DNA from: Erysipelotrichia bacterium
Lineage (GTDB): Bacteria > Bacillota_I > Bacilli_A > Erysipelotrichales > Erysipelotrichaceae
Assembly (NCBI GenBank): GCA_009916335.1
Contig: SAAR01000089.1
Coordinates: 1-11,329 of the forward strand
Direction of reading: 5' to 3'
Length of the DNA stretch: 11,329 bases
Each line of letters starts with the position of its first letter. Position 1 is the stretch's first letter. Below are positions 1-6,210 of this stretch, one piece after another. The translations under genes were made by a program, and so were the position numbers. A model generated the notes under the pieces. The model searched no databases. It had not been told where the DNA came from and saw only the letters and a list, made by a program, of their open reading frames with translations.

Positions 1-108
1 ATTGATGATTTTATTTGTTTTTTCAATGAGTAATGATTTATCGACAACCAGAGGAGAATTTAATAACTCTTGATAATCTTGATTGTTTGGATTTAAATAA
101 ATTCCCAT
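1..108 (-). CDS. AAA-ATPase-like family protein, N-terminal fragment (partial)
   Basis: Only the first 36 codons are present; the gene runs off the left edge of the window. The reading starts MGIYLNPNNQDY and continues with a VVDKSLLIEKTN stretch. This resembles the N-terminus of the AAA-ATPase-like family (an ATPase-like domain followed by a PD-(D/E)XK nuclease-like domain), whose members typically begin MG.YLNP.N..F...L.S..YVDKT.LI. That family is common in gut anaerobes and its cellular role is poorly defined. The start is supported by an AAAGGA Shine-Dalgarno just upstream on the minus strand (about 115-121) and a promoter at 137-142. The Walker motifs lie outside the window, so ATPase function cannot be judged here. 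The family call is from memory of the N-terminal pattern. Confidence 0.65.
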   Translation of the reverse strand, partial: MGIYLNPNNQDYQELLNSPLVVDKSLLIEKTNKIIN

Positions 109-136
109 GTGTATCATCCTTTCTTTTGTTATGTTC

Positions 137-145
137 ATTATACCA
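137..145 (-). promoter_or_regulatory. Extended -10 promoter for the AAA-ATPase-like gene
   Basis: Read on the minus strand, bases 145-137 give TGGTATAAT, a perfect -10 hexamer preceded by the TGn extension. It lies about 30 bases upstream of the ATG at 108. No good -35 hexamer is seen 16-18 bases further upstream, which is tolerable for an extended -10 promoter. A second TATAAT on the same strand (161-156) has no recognisable -35 either. Confidence 0.5.
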
Positions 146-244
146 CAATAATCGTATTATACATGTTTTTTAATAAGACTTGTGGACTTCATTCGATTAA
201 TAATTATAATGAATATACTCAAAAAGCAGAGGATACACTTTCGT

Positions 245-946
245 TTATAAGAAATAGTGTTGTTGCTTCATTTGTTCATCTTTCTTATATAAATAAATAG
301 CATTATTCCTATTAGCAATGGCTAATAAAATATCCTCAATTTTACAGTCTTGTTCACTTATTTTATCTAACAGCCAGTATTGATCTTTACCAATCGCCTT
401 TAAATTTTTGTCCATAATTTTACCATCAATAATCACATTCGCCATTAACTCTTCTTGTACTACTTTCTTATTCATATCTTTGATTGTTACAGGTTTAGAT
501 TCACTCATTGCTAAAAAACTCACTTCACCAGTGGTTTCCATAATGGCAAAAGCAATTTGTGAAATATCAAAATAGCCAGCAATACGACATTGTGTTAATA
601 AATCATTCACATCAAAATGTATTTTCTTTAAATTTTTTTCGATAATTTTTCCATGAAAGATGAGAATATGTGGTGTTCCTGTCAAGTGTTCTCTTGCTTT
701 AATGCTTTTTGTGGTTAACCATGAAAAAAAGATACTAACAGAGGTATATAACAGCATAGCAATGGCACACAAATACCATTCTACTTGATCGTCAATGGCT
801 AATACCGCCGCAATACTACCAATTGTAATACCCACAATGTAATCATAGAAAGATAATTGGCTGATTTGTTTAGGACCAGCTATTTTTGCTAGTATTTGTA
901 ATAAAAGAATGGAGATTAAAGAGCGTATAATCGTTGCTAATATCAT
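245..946 (-). CDS. DUF421 / YetF-family membrane protein
   Basis: 233 residues. The N-terminus has three hydrophobic stretches (about residues 3-22, 35-52 and 57-77). A soluble, probably cytoplasmic, domain follows. The family pattern is clear: a KIAGPKQISQLSFYDY segment and the GSIAA motif after TM1, then G.P..L...GKI...NL, VNDLLTQCR..GYFD and an AI.E..GE.S stretch. This is the YetF/YcaP type of DUF421 protein; YetF-like proteins have been studied in Bacillus spores, but the biochemical role of most members is unknown. The ATG at 946-944 is preceded by AAAGAGGTGA (960-951, minus), a strong Shine-Dalgarno. The gene stands alone and is divergent from proC, separated by about 110 bases; no clear terminator is visible after its stop. 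Confidence 0.88.
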   Translation of the reverse strand: MILATIIRSLISILLLQILAKIAGPKQISQLSFYDYIVGITIGSIAAVLAIDDQVEWYLCAIAMLLYTSVSIFFSWLTTKSIKAREHLTGTPHILIFHGKIIEKNLKKIHFDVNDLLTQCRIAGYFDISQIAFAIMETTGEVSFLAMSESKPVTIKDMNKKVVQEELMANVIIDGKIMDKNLKAIGKDQYWLLDKISEQDCKIEDILLAIANRNNAIYLYKKDEQMKQQHYFL

Positions 947-1003
947 AGCATCACCTCTTTTTTAGCATGTCCATTTTTTTCTTTTTAATACCAATAAATT
1001 TAG

Positions 1004-1032
1004 TAGACACTAGTGTAAACAAAGGCTATAAT
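1004..1032 (+). promoter_or_regulatory. Sigma-A-type promoter of proC-yitT
   Basis: TAGACA (1004-1009) and TATAAT (1027-1032) are separated by exactly 17 bases. The predicted start of transcription is about 1038-1040, only some 20 bases before the proC start codon, so the leader is short. The perfect palindrome 1007-1016 overlaps the -35 element and the spacer. Confidence 0.75.
1007..1016. repeat. 10-bp perfect palindrome in the divergent promoter region
   Basis: ACACTAGTGT is its own reverse complement. With two mismatched pairs it extends to an imperfect 18-bp inverted repeat (1003-1020; outer GT/AC also pair). It overlaps the last bases of the proC -35 box and the start of its spacer, and lies between two divergent genes. 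This is the usual position for a repressor operator, but no regulator is identified and a 10-bp palindrome could arise by chance. Confidence 0.35.
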
Positions 1033-1045
1033 TAATTTATTAATC

Positions 1046-1050
1046 GGGGG
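1046..1050 (+). promoter_or_regulatory. Ribosome binding site deciding the proC start
   Basis: A GGGGG run ends one base before the ATG at 1052 but seven bases before the ATG at 1058. Only the second has normal Shine-Dalgarno spacing, so 1058 is chosen over 1052. Confidence 0.6.
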
Positions 1051-1057
1051 TATGCAA

Positions 1058-1864
1058 ATGAACAAGACAATTGGTTTTATTGGTTGTGGTAATATGGGTA
1101 GTGCAATGCTAAAAGGGATTTTAAAAGCAGGGTTAGTTTCTTGTCAACAAGTATTAGTTGCGACAAAAAGTGAAAGTAGTGCAAAACGTATTGAAGAAAC
1201 ATATCATGTAAAAGCGACTCAAGATATTAAATTTGTGGCTAAACAAAGTGATATTATCATTATGGCTATGAAGCCTAACGTGTTTGTCGATGTCATTGAG
1301 GATATTAGCGATGTAGCAAATGATAAAGTCATTATTAGCGTAGCGGCAGGGATTAGTATTGCTTTTTTAATGGAGTGTTTTCACAACGATCATTTAAAGG
1401 TAGCTAGAGCAATGCCCAATACACCAGCGTGTGTGTCAATGGCAATGTCCTCTTTAAGTTTCAATGAATTTATAAATGAAACAGAGAAAAAAGAAGTCAT
1501 TGCGATATTTGAAAGTTTTGGGGAATGTGCTGTTGTAGAGGAAGAGATGATTCATGCAGTCATTGGTATTAGTGGTTCATCACCTGCCTATATCTTTATG
1601 ATTCTTGATGCGATGATTAAAAATGGTATAAAACATGGATTAAGCAAAGAAACAGCCACAAAGTTTGCCTCACAAGCTGTTATGGGGGCGGCTAAGATGG
1701 TCGCAACTAGTGAGCAAGAAGTCGATACTTTAAAAGTGAATGTTTGTTCTCCTAATGGAACAACGATTGAAGCAGTGAAAAAATTGGAAGAAAGACATTT
1801 GTATGAAATCATTGATGAAGCGATGGATGCTTGTATTGCAAGATCCATCGCAATGAGCAAGTAG
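1058..1864 (+). CDS. proC: Pyrroline-5-carboxylate reductase
   Basis: 268 residues, the usual length. ProC reduces 1-pyrroline-5-carboxylate to L-proline with NAD(P)H in the cytoplasm, the last step of proline synthesis. The N-terminus MNKTIGFIGCGNMGSAML carries the Rossmann GxGxxG (G9, G11, G14). The family segment AMPNTPA follows in the middle, and the C-terminal half has the dimerisation region GSSPAYIFM and the P5C reductase signature around CSPNGTTIEAV. In many relatives the Asn of this last motif is Gly, a mild variation. The start at 1058 rather than 1052 is set by Shine-Dalgarno spacing and matches the family N-terminus. It has its own promoter (1004-1032). The downstream YitT-family gene follows after 8 bases and is probably cotranscribed. 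Confidence 0.95.
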   Translation: MNKTIGFIGCGNMGSAMLKGILKAGLVSCQQVLVATKSESSAKRIEETYHVKATQDIKFVAKQSDIIIMAMKPNVFVDVIEDISDVANDKVIISVAAGISIAFLMECFHNDHLKVARAMPNTPACVSMAMSSLSFNEFINETEKKEVIAIFESFGECAVVEEEMIHAVIGISGSSPAYIFMILDAMIKNGIKHGLSKETATKFASQAVMGAAKMVATSEQEVDTLKVNVCSPNGTTIEAVKKLEERHLYEIIDEAMDACIARSIAMSK

Positions 1865-1867
1865 GAG
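1862..1867 (+). promoter_or_regulatory. Ribosome binding site deciding the YitT-family start
   Basis: TAGGAG, which contains the proC stop codon TAG, lies 5 bases before the ATG at 1873. An in-frame ATG at 1831 lies inside proC with no such site. The position suggests that ribosomes finishing proC help start the next gene. Confidence 0.6.
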
Positions 1868-1872
1868 AATGT

Positions 1873-2736
1873 ATGGAATTTAAATTATCAAGAAATTTAC
1901 AAGCGTGGTTATTGGTTGTTGTTGGTTCCTTTTTATTTTGTGTTGGTTTGAACCTGTTTATTACACCAATGAATTTATATACAGGAGGAATTGTTGGATT
2001 ATCACAAATGATTCGTACCTTATTCAATGAATGGGGATTGCAATTAGGGGAAATAGCAGGATACATTAACATGGCATTTAATTTACCTTTATTGTTTATT
2101 GCTTATAAAAGTATTTCAAAACGCTTTTTTGTCTTAACGATAACATCTATTCTTTTACAAACATTGTTTTTTGCATTAATACCTATCCCTGTGCAACCGA
2201 TTATTGACGATCTTTTAACATCTGTCATTGTTGGGGGAATCATCGCAGGTTTTGGGATTGGCTTAGTGTTAAGAAGTTCAGGTTCAGCAGGAGGAACAGA
2301 TATATTAGGTGTCTACTTTACTAAGAAAATTTCACACTTTAGTGTAGGGAAGTTAAATATTATTTTTAATATTATTTTATTTTCTATTTGTATGATTATT
2401 TTTAATGTAGAAACAGCTGTATATTCTATATTAAATATAGTAATTTTTAGTTTTGTTTTAGATAAGGTACATTATCAAAATATCTCCGTAACAGCAATGA
2501 TTTTTACAAAAAGTTTAGAGGCACAAAAATATATTATGGTGGATTTACATCGTGGAATCACATATTGGAAAGGATTAGGTGCATACACGAATGAAGAAAC
2601 GTATGTCATGATTACGGCAATTTCTAAATATGAGGTAAACGAGTTACGTTTAGAAATTTTAAAAGCAGATCCTAATGCATTTATTATCTTCTCAGAAGGA
2701 TTGAGTATTAGTGGAAACTTTGAAAAGCATTTGTAA
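1873..2736 (+). CDS. YitT-family membrane protein (DUF161 + DUF2179)
   Basis: 287 residues from the chosen start. The N-terminal two thirds contain five or six hydrophobic segments (roughly residues 9-30, 57-76, 81-102, 110-132 and 158-200). They carry the YitT hallmarks YTGGIVGLSQ near the first hairpin and SSGSAGGTDILG after the fourth. The C-terminal soluble domain has the DUF2179 pattern RGITYWKGLGAYT followed by E..YVMI.A.SKYE and DPNAFIIFSE. The family is widespread in Firmicutes and often present in several copies; it is presumed to be a transporter or membrane sensor, but no substrate is established. It follows proC by 8 bases with an overlapping Shine-Dalgarno, so the pair forms one transcription unit. 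Whether it serves proline metabolism cannot be told from the sequence. Confidence 0.9.
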   Translation: MEFKLSRNLQAWLLVVVGSFLFCVGLNLFITPMNLYTGGIVGLSQMIRTLFNEWGLQLGEIAGYINMAFNLPLLFIAYKSISKRFFVLTITSILLQTLFFALIPIPVQPIIDDLLTSVIVGGIIAGFGIGLVLRSSGSAGGTDILGVYFTKKISHFSVGKLNIIFNIILFSICMIIFNVETAVYSILNIVIFSFVLDKVHYQNISVTAMIFTKSLEAQKYIMVDLHRGITYWKGLGAYTNEETYVMITAISKYEVNELRLEILKADPNAFIIFSEGLSISGNFEKHL

Positions 2737-2792
2737 AATAATGTGTACATATAAGTGAGTGCGAACATGCTTTTGTTTTAGAACGATAGTGA

Positions 2793-2808
2793 GTGTTTAT
2801 ATAAACAC
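2793..2808. repeat. 16-bp perfect inverted repeat downstream of the YitT-family gene
   Basis: GTGTTTATATAAACAC is fully self-complementary (8-bp arms, no spacer). It sits 57 bases after the YitT-family stop and about 50 bases before the his promoter. In RNA it would form a short AT-rich hairpin; the T-run TTTTTT begins about 10 bases later, so it is at best a weak terminator for proC-yitT. It could instead be an operator or a chance palindrome. A second weak inverted repeat, TTTACA (2821-2826) with TGTAAA (2834-2839), follows it. Confidence 0.35.
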
Positions 2809-2855
2809 AAATTGTAATTTTTTACATTTATTTTGTAAATCTCTTTCATTTTATA

Positions 2856-2884
2856 TTGACATGTATTTTCAAAAGAGATAAAAT
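2856..2884 (+). promoter_or_regulatory. Sigma-A-type promoter of the his operon
   Basis: A perfect TTGACA (2856-2861) and TAAAAT (2879-2884) are separated by 17 bases, predicting a start near 2891. It lies directly upstream of stem I of the T-box leader. No other strong promoter was noticed between here and the right edge, so the eleven downstream genes probably depend on it. Confidence 0.85.
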
Positions 2885-2980
2885 AGACGTATCAATAAAG
2901 ACGTTGATAAGAAATAGTAGAGATATGGACATGATAGAGAGCTTTCGGTTGGTGGAAGAAAGTATGATAAGTATCTTGAA

Positions 2981-2983
2981 CAC
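2981..2983 (+). promoter_or_regulatory. T-box specifier codon CAC (His)
   Basis: CAC follows the conserved GAA of the specifier loop and is followed by the expected purine A (2984). It would pair with the GUG anticodon of tRNA-His. This agrees with the histidine genes downstream. Confidence 0.9.
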
Positions 2984-3096
2984 ATCTTTGAGTCATGAAG
3001 GGGAATGATAGTAGTCTTCATCGGTTACCTGCATCCGTTATCGTGCTAGAGTATATTTGTACTTGAAGAGGTCAGTATTGTGAAATGCTGATAAAA

Positions 3097-3132
3097 AAAG
3101 GTGGAACCACGTAAGGTAAACTTTCGTCCTTT
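3097..3132 (+). promoter_or_regulatory. T-box antiterminator with tRNA acceptor-end bulge
   Basis: Helix A1 is AAAGG (3097-3101) with CCTTT (3128-3132). The seven-base bulge is TGGAACC (3102-3108). Helix A2 is ACG (3109-3111) with CGT (3125-3127). The bulge bases TGGA (3102-3105) are placed to pair with the NCCA end of uncharged tRNA. Bases 3125-3129 also belong to the terminator 5' arm, so the two structures exclude one another. Confidence 0.9.
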
Positions 3133-3148
3133 GGATGAAAGTTTTTTT
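3118..3148 (+). terminator. Rho-independent terminator of the T-box leader
   Basis: A 12-bp stem pairs 3118-3129 (AAACTTTCGTCC) with 3133-3144 (GGATGAAAGTTT) around a TTT loop, with one G-T pair. It runs into a seven-base T tract (3142-3148). It ends 20 bases before hisZ and is the attenuator of the operon. Confidence 0.93.
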
Positions 3149-3168
3149 GCATATTAGGAGGAAATGAT

Positions 3169-4287
3169 ATGAAACAGTTTAGTGTACCAGCTGGAATGAG
3201 AGATTTAATTTTAGGGGAATGTGAAACAAAAAAGGAATTGCAATTACAGATTGAGGATTGCTTAAACAAATGGGGATATGAAGAAATTATTACACCAACG
3301 ATTGAATTTTATAAGACTTATGATGTTGGTTTTGATAATATGCAGGAAGAAGATATGTATAAATTCTTTGATGCGAATGGTCGTATTTTAATGTTGCGTG
3401 CCGATATGACAATTCCTATTGCTCGTGTGGTTGCCACTAAGTTTAAAGATGCACAAACACCATTGCGTTTTCGTTATTGTGCCAATGTATTTAAAGTACA
3501 TGAAGAATTATCAGGATTACAAAATGAAATCAGTGATTGTGGTGTGGAATTAATCGGTATGGAAGAATCCTGTGCAGAATTAGAAATTTTGGTAACGGCG
3601 ATGGAAGCGTTAAACGTTGTTAAAGATAAAAAAATTGTATTAGAAATAGGAAACATCAATTTCTTTAGAGAAGCATGTCGAGCGTTAAATTTCGAGGAAG
3701 AAACAATTCTCACTTTAGCGAAATTAATTGATGATAAGAGCTTGAAATCATTAGAGGATTATGTAAAAACATTAAATGTGAGTACACAAGACCAACAGTT
3801 TTTTATGCAGTTACCTTGGTTGAATGGGAATGAAAGAATATTAGAAGTAGCGAAACAATACGCTTTTAATGATGCGTTAATAGAGATTGTTGATAGGTTA
3901 CAAACATTGAATACACAATTAAAAGCGTTAGGTTATGATGAAATTAATTTTGATTTAGGAAAGGTTAGTAATCTAAATTATTATACAGGACTTATTTTTG
4001 AAGCCTATGTAGAAGGGGTTGGTTCAAGGGTATTAAGTGGTGGTAGCTATAATACGTTGATTGCGAAATATGGTAGTGATCTAAGTGCGATTGGCTTTTC
4101 TATTAAACTAGATGCTTTATTAGAAGTGGTTAAAAAGGAAGAGAGAAAAGCGTATTGTGCCATTGAATATCCCAAACATCTACTTGTGGAAGCAATGAAA
4201 CAAAGTAAACAATTGCGTAAAGATAAAGTTGTTAAATTAAAAGTAAATGATGCATTAACACAGATTGTGATTAAGGAGGTAGCTTAA
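3169..4287 (+). CDS. hisZ: ATP phosphoribosyltransferase regulatory subunit HisZ
   Basis: 372 residues. HisZ is a histidyl-tRNA synthetase paralogue that binds short-form HisG, is needed for its activity and mediates histidine feedback. The class II synthetase core is visible: a motif-2-like LRFRYCANVFK (residues 99-109, R102), a histidine-binding-loop-like LNYYTG (269-274) and a degenerate motif 3, GFSIKLDALL (309-318). In true HisRS this last motif has an Arg (GLERLL); here it is Ala316. The C-terminal anticodon-binding domain of HisRS is also missing. Both points, plus hisG next door, identify HisZ rather than HisRS. AGGAGG at 3156-3161 lies 7 bases before the ATG. It is the first gene after the T-box; hisG starts one base after its stop. 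Confidence 0.95.
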   Translation: MKQFSVPAGMRDLILGECETKKELQLQIEDCLNKWGYEEIITPTIEFYKTYDVGFDNMQEEDMYKFFDANGRILMLRADMTIPIARVVATKFKDAQTPLRFRYCANVFKVHEELSGLQNEISDCGVELIGMEESCAELEILVTAMEALNVVKDKKIVLEIGNINFFREACRALNFEEETILTLAKLIDDKSLKSLEDYVKTLNVSTQDQQFFMQLPWLNGNERILEVAKQYAFNDALIEIVDRLQTLNTQLKALGYDEINFDLGKVSNLNYYTGLIFEAYVEGVGSRVLSGGSYNTLIAKYGSDLSAIGFSIKLDALLEVVKKEERKAYCAIEYPKHLLVEAMKQSKQLRKDKVVKLKVNDALTQIVIKEVA

Positions 4288-4288
4288 T

Positions 4289-4909
4289 ATGTTGTCTATC
4301 GCATTAACCAAAGGAAGACTTGAAAAAGAAAGTGTCAAGATATTTGAAAAGTGTGGCTATGGTATTGAACCACTAAAAAATAAAGGTAGACAGTTAGTTT
4401 TTAAAGATACGATAAAAGATAATGAGTATTTTTTAGTGAAAGCTGCGGATTGTGTTACGTATGTGGAACATGGTGTTGCAGATGTAGGGATTGTCGGTAA
4501 AGATACTTTATTAGAATCAACAGGTAGATATTATGAAGTCTTAGATTTAGACATTGGCAAATGTGGCTTTATTGTTGCTAGTTTACCAGATAAGGACCCT
4601 TATAAAAAAGTGGGGCATGTTAAAATAGGTACAAAATATCCAAGTGTTGCAAAAGAATATTTTAAGAAAATAGGAATGGACGTAGAAGTCATAAAAATTG
4701 AAGGTAGTGTAGAATTAGCCCCTATTTTAGATTTGTGTGATGCGATTGTCGATATTATGGAAACAGGAACAACCTTGAAAGAAAATGGCTTAGTTGTTTT
4801 TGATCGCATTTGTGATATTTCTGCACGCATGATTGTGAATAAAGCAAGTTTTAAACTAAAAAGAAATGAAATTACACAATTATTAGATGATCTTAAGAAA
4901 GTGTTATAG
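4289..4909 (+). CDS. hisG: ATP phosphoribosyltransferase catalytic subunit, short form
   Basis: 206 residues, the short form that lacks the C-terminal regulatory ACT-like domain. HisG condenses ATP with PRPP to phosphoribosyl-ATP, the committed and feedback-controlled step of histidine synthesis. The start LSIALTKGRLEKES is typical. The family signature and PRPP-binding loop are at residues 151-163 (DAIVDIMETGTTL). It works as a hetero-oligomer with HisZ, which is encoded immediately upstream. An AAGGAGG site (4273-4279) lies inside the last codons of hisZ, 9 bases before the ATG, so the two subunits are probably translationally coupled and made in matched amounts. Confidence 0.97.
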   Translation: MLSIALTKGRLEKESVKIFEKCGYGIEPLKNKGRQLVFKDTIKDNEYFLVKAADCVTYVEHGVADVGIVGKDTLLESTGRYYEVLDLDIGKCGFIVASLPDKDPYKKVGHVKIGTKYPSVAKEYFKKIGMDVEVIKIEGSVELAPILDLCDAIVDIMETGTTLKENGLVVFDRICDISARMIVNKASFKLKRNEITQLLDDLKKVL

Positions 4910-4917
4910 GTGAATAT

Positions 4918-6210
4918 ATGTTAACAGTGATTGATAGTAAAAATTTAGATACATTACGCATGTATTTAGAAAGTAGGGAAGAAGATAGTAATCCAGAAAT
5001 TGTGATGGCAGTAGAAGCGATCATTAAGGAAGTAAAAAAGTGTAAAGATGATGCTTTATATGCCTATACGAAGCAATTTGATCAAGTCGAACTTACTTCT
5101 TTGATGATGAGTGAAGCGGAAATAGATGCCATCTATGAACAAGTAGATGATGCTTTTATTGAAGCAATGCAAGAAGCAAAAGCAAATATTACTTTGTATC
5201 ACCAACAACAATTACAAAGTGGATATGAAATACAAAAAGACAATGGTGTTTATCTAGGACAAAGAGTTATGCCATTAGCAAGTGTGGGAGTGTATGTACC
5301 AGGGGGGCGAGCTGCTTATCCAAGTAGTGTATTAATGAATGTGATTCCTGCGAAAATAGCCGGGGTTAAAGAAATTATCATGGTTACACCACCAAATAAA
5401 GAAGGAAGTGTAAATCCCTATATTGTCGCAGCAGCGAAAATAGCAGGTGTCAATAAAATATATAAAGTAGGAGGGGCACAATCCATTGCTGCTTTAGCAT
5501 ATGGGACACAAAGTATACCTAAGGTAGATAAAATCGTTGGTCCTGGGAATGTGTATGTTGCGACTGCAAAAAAACTTGTTTATGGAAAAGTGGATATTGA
5601 TATGATTGCTGGACCTAGTGAAATATTGGTGATTGCTGATGAAAGTGCAGATCCAAAATATGTAGCTGCTGATTTGATTTCACAAGCAGAGCATGATCCG
5701 ATGGCAAGTTCTATATTATTAACAACTTCACAAACGTTGATAGAAAAGGTGAATCAAGAGTTAAGCAAACAAAGCAATGCATTGCCTAAAGTGGATATTA
5801 TTAAAGAAAGCTTTGCAAATTATGGAAAAGCAATGCTTTGTGATTGTATTGAACAATGTATTGAAATTGCGAATCAGATTGCCCCTGAACATTTAGAGTT
5901 GATGGTTGAAGATGCCAAAGAGTATCTTCCCTTAGTGAGTAATGCAGGTAGTGTTTTTTTAGGCTATTACACATGTGAAAGTATTGGGGATTATTTTGGG
6001 GGTACTAACCATGTATTGCCAACAAGTGGAACGGCGAGGTTTTATAGTCCATTATCTTGTGATAGTTTTATTAAAAAATCAAGTTATTTGTATTACAGCA
6101 AGGAAGCACTTAAACAAGATGGTGAAAAAATTATTACTATTGCCCACAATGAAAATTTAGATGGACATGCCAATGCTGTGAAAGTGAGGTTAGCTGATGA
6201 AAACGATTAA
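4918..6210 (+). CDS. hisD: Histidinol dehydrogenase
   Basis: 430 residues, the usual length. HisD oxidises L-histidinol to L-histidine in two NAD-dependent steps using a zinc ion. The zinc ligands expected from the family are present: Q256 and H259 (SQAEHDP), D358 (IGDYFGG) and H417 (LDGHANAV). The catalytic pair E324-H325 is in APEHLEL. The central GGAQSIAALAYG and VDKIVGPGN motifs are also intact. The ATG follows the hisG stop by 8 bases with a modest AGGTGA site (4908-4913). The 3' end overlaps hisC by 14 bases in another frame. Confidence 0.97.
   Translation: MLTVIDSKNLDTLRMYLESREEDSNPEIVMAVEAIIKEVKKCKDDALYAYTKQFDQVELTSLMMSEAEIDAIYEQVDDAFIEAMQEAKANITLYHQQQLQSGYEIQKDNGVYLGQRVMPLASVGVYVPGGRAAYPSSVLMNVIPAKIAGVKEIIMVTPPNKEGSVNPYIVAAAKIAGVNKIYKVGGAQSIAALAYGTQSIPKVDKIVGPGNVYVATAKKLVYGKVDIDMIAGPSEILVIADESADPKYVAADLISQAEHDPMASSILLTTSQTLIEKVNQELSKQSNALPKVDIIKESFANYGKAMLCDCIEQCIEIANQIAPEHLELMVEDAKEYLPLVSNAGSVFLGYYTCESIGDYFGGTNHVLPTSGTARFYSPLSCDSFIKKSSYLYYSKEALKQDGEKIITIAHNENLDGHANAVKVRLADEND

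Larger units (their letters stand above)
2891..3148 (+). promoter_or_regulatory. T-box riboswitch, tRNA-His specific (CAC specifier)
   Basis: The leader RNA senses the charging state of tRNA-His and controls readthrough into the his operon. Stem I is clear. AGTAG (2916-2920) forms the 5' side of the specifier loop. The helix AGATAT (2921-2926) pairs with GTATCT (2971-2976). AGAGAG (2936-2941) forms the AG bulge. CTTTC (2942-2946) pairs with GAAAG (2958-2962) around the distal loop GGTTGGTGG. The specifier loop reads GAA CAC A, with CAC at 2981-2983. Other helices follow: ATGAAG (2995-3000) with CTTCAT (3016-3021), and stem III TCAGTATT (3072-3079) with AATGCTGA (3084-3091) closed by a GTGA tetraloop. 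The antiterminator and terminator are listed separately. Pairings were found by eye. Confidence 0.95.

Noticed and set aside
143..185. CCACAA/TTGTGG inverted repeat near the AAA-ATPase-like promoter
   Set aside because: Six-base arms separated by 31 bases in AT-rich DNA are expected by chance.
109..300. 63-codon plus-strand open frame between the two leftmost genes
   Set aside because: It covers the promoter and ribosome site of the minus-strand AAA-ATPase-like gene and the end of the DUF421 gene, has no Shine-Dalgarno, and matches no family I know.
2890..2909. TATCAA/TTGATA inverted repeat at the his transcription start
   Set aside because: Its left arm straddles the predicted start of transcription and its right arm belongs to the base of T-box stem I, so a separate hairpin or operator is not well supported.
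3072..3269. Minus-strand open frame over the T-box 3' half and hisZ start
   Set aside because: It overlaps a well-supported RNA structure and the hisZ start on the other strand.
3169..4287. Histidyl-tRNA synthetase (hisS) as identity of the first gene after the T-box
   Set aside because: No anticodon-binding domain, motif-3 Arg replaced by Ala, and a short-form HisG that needs HisZ directly downstream.
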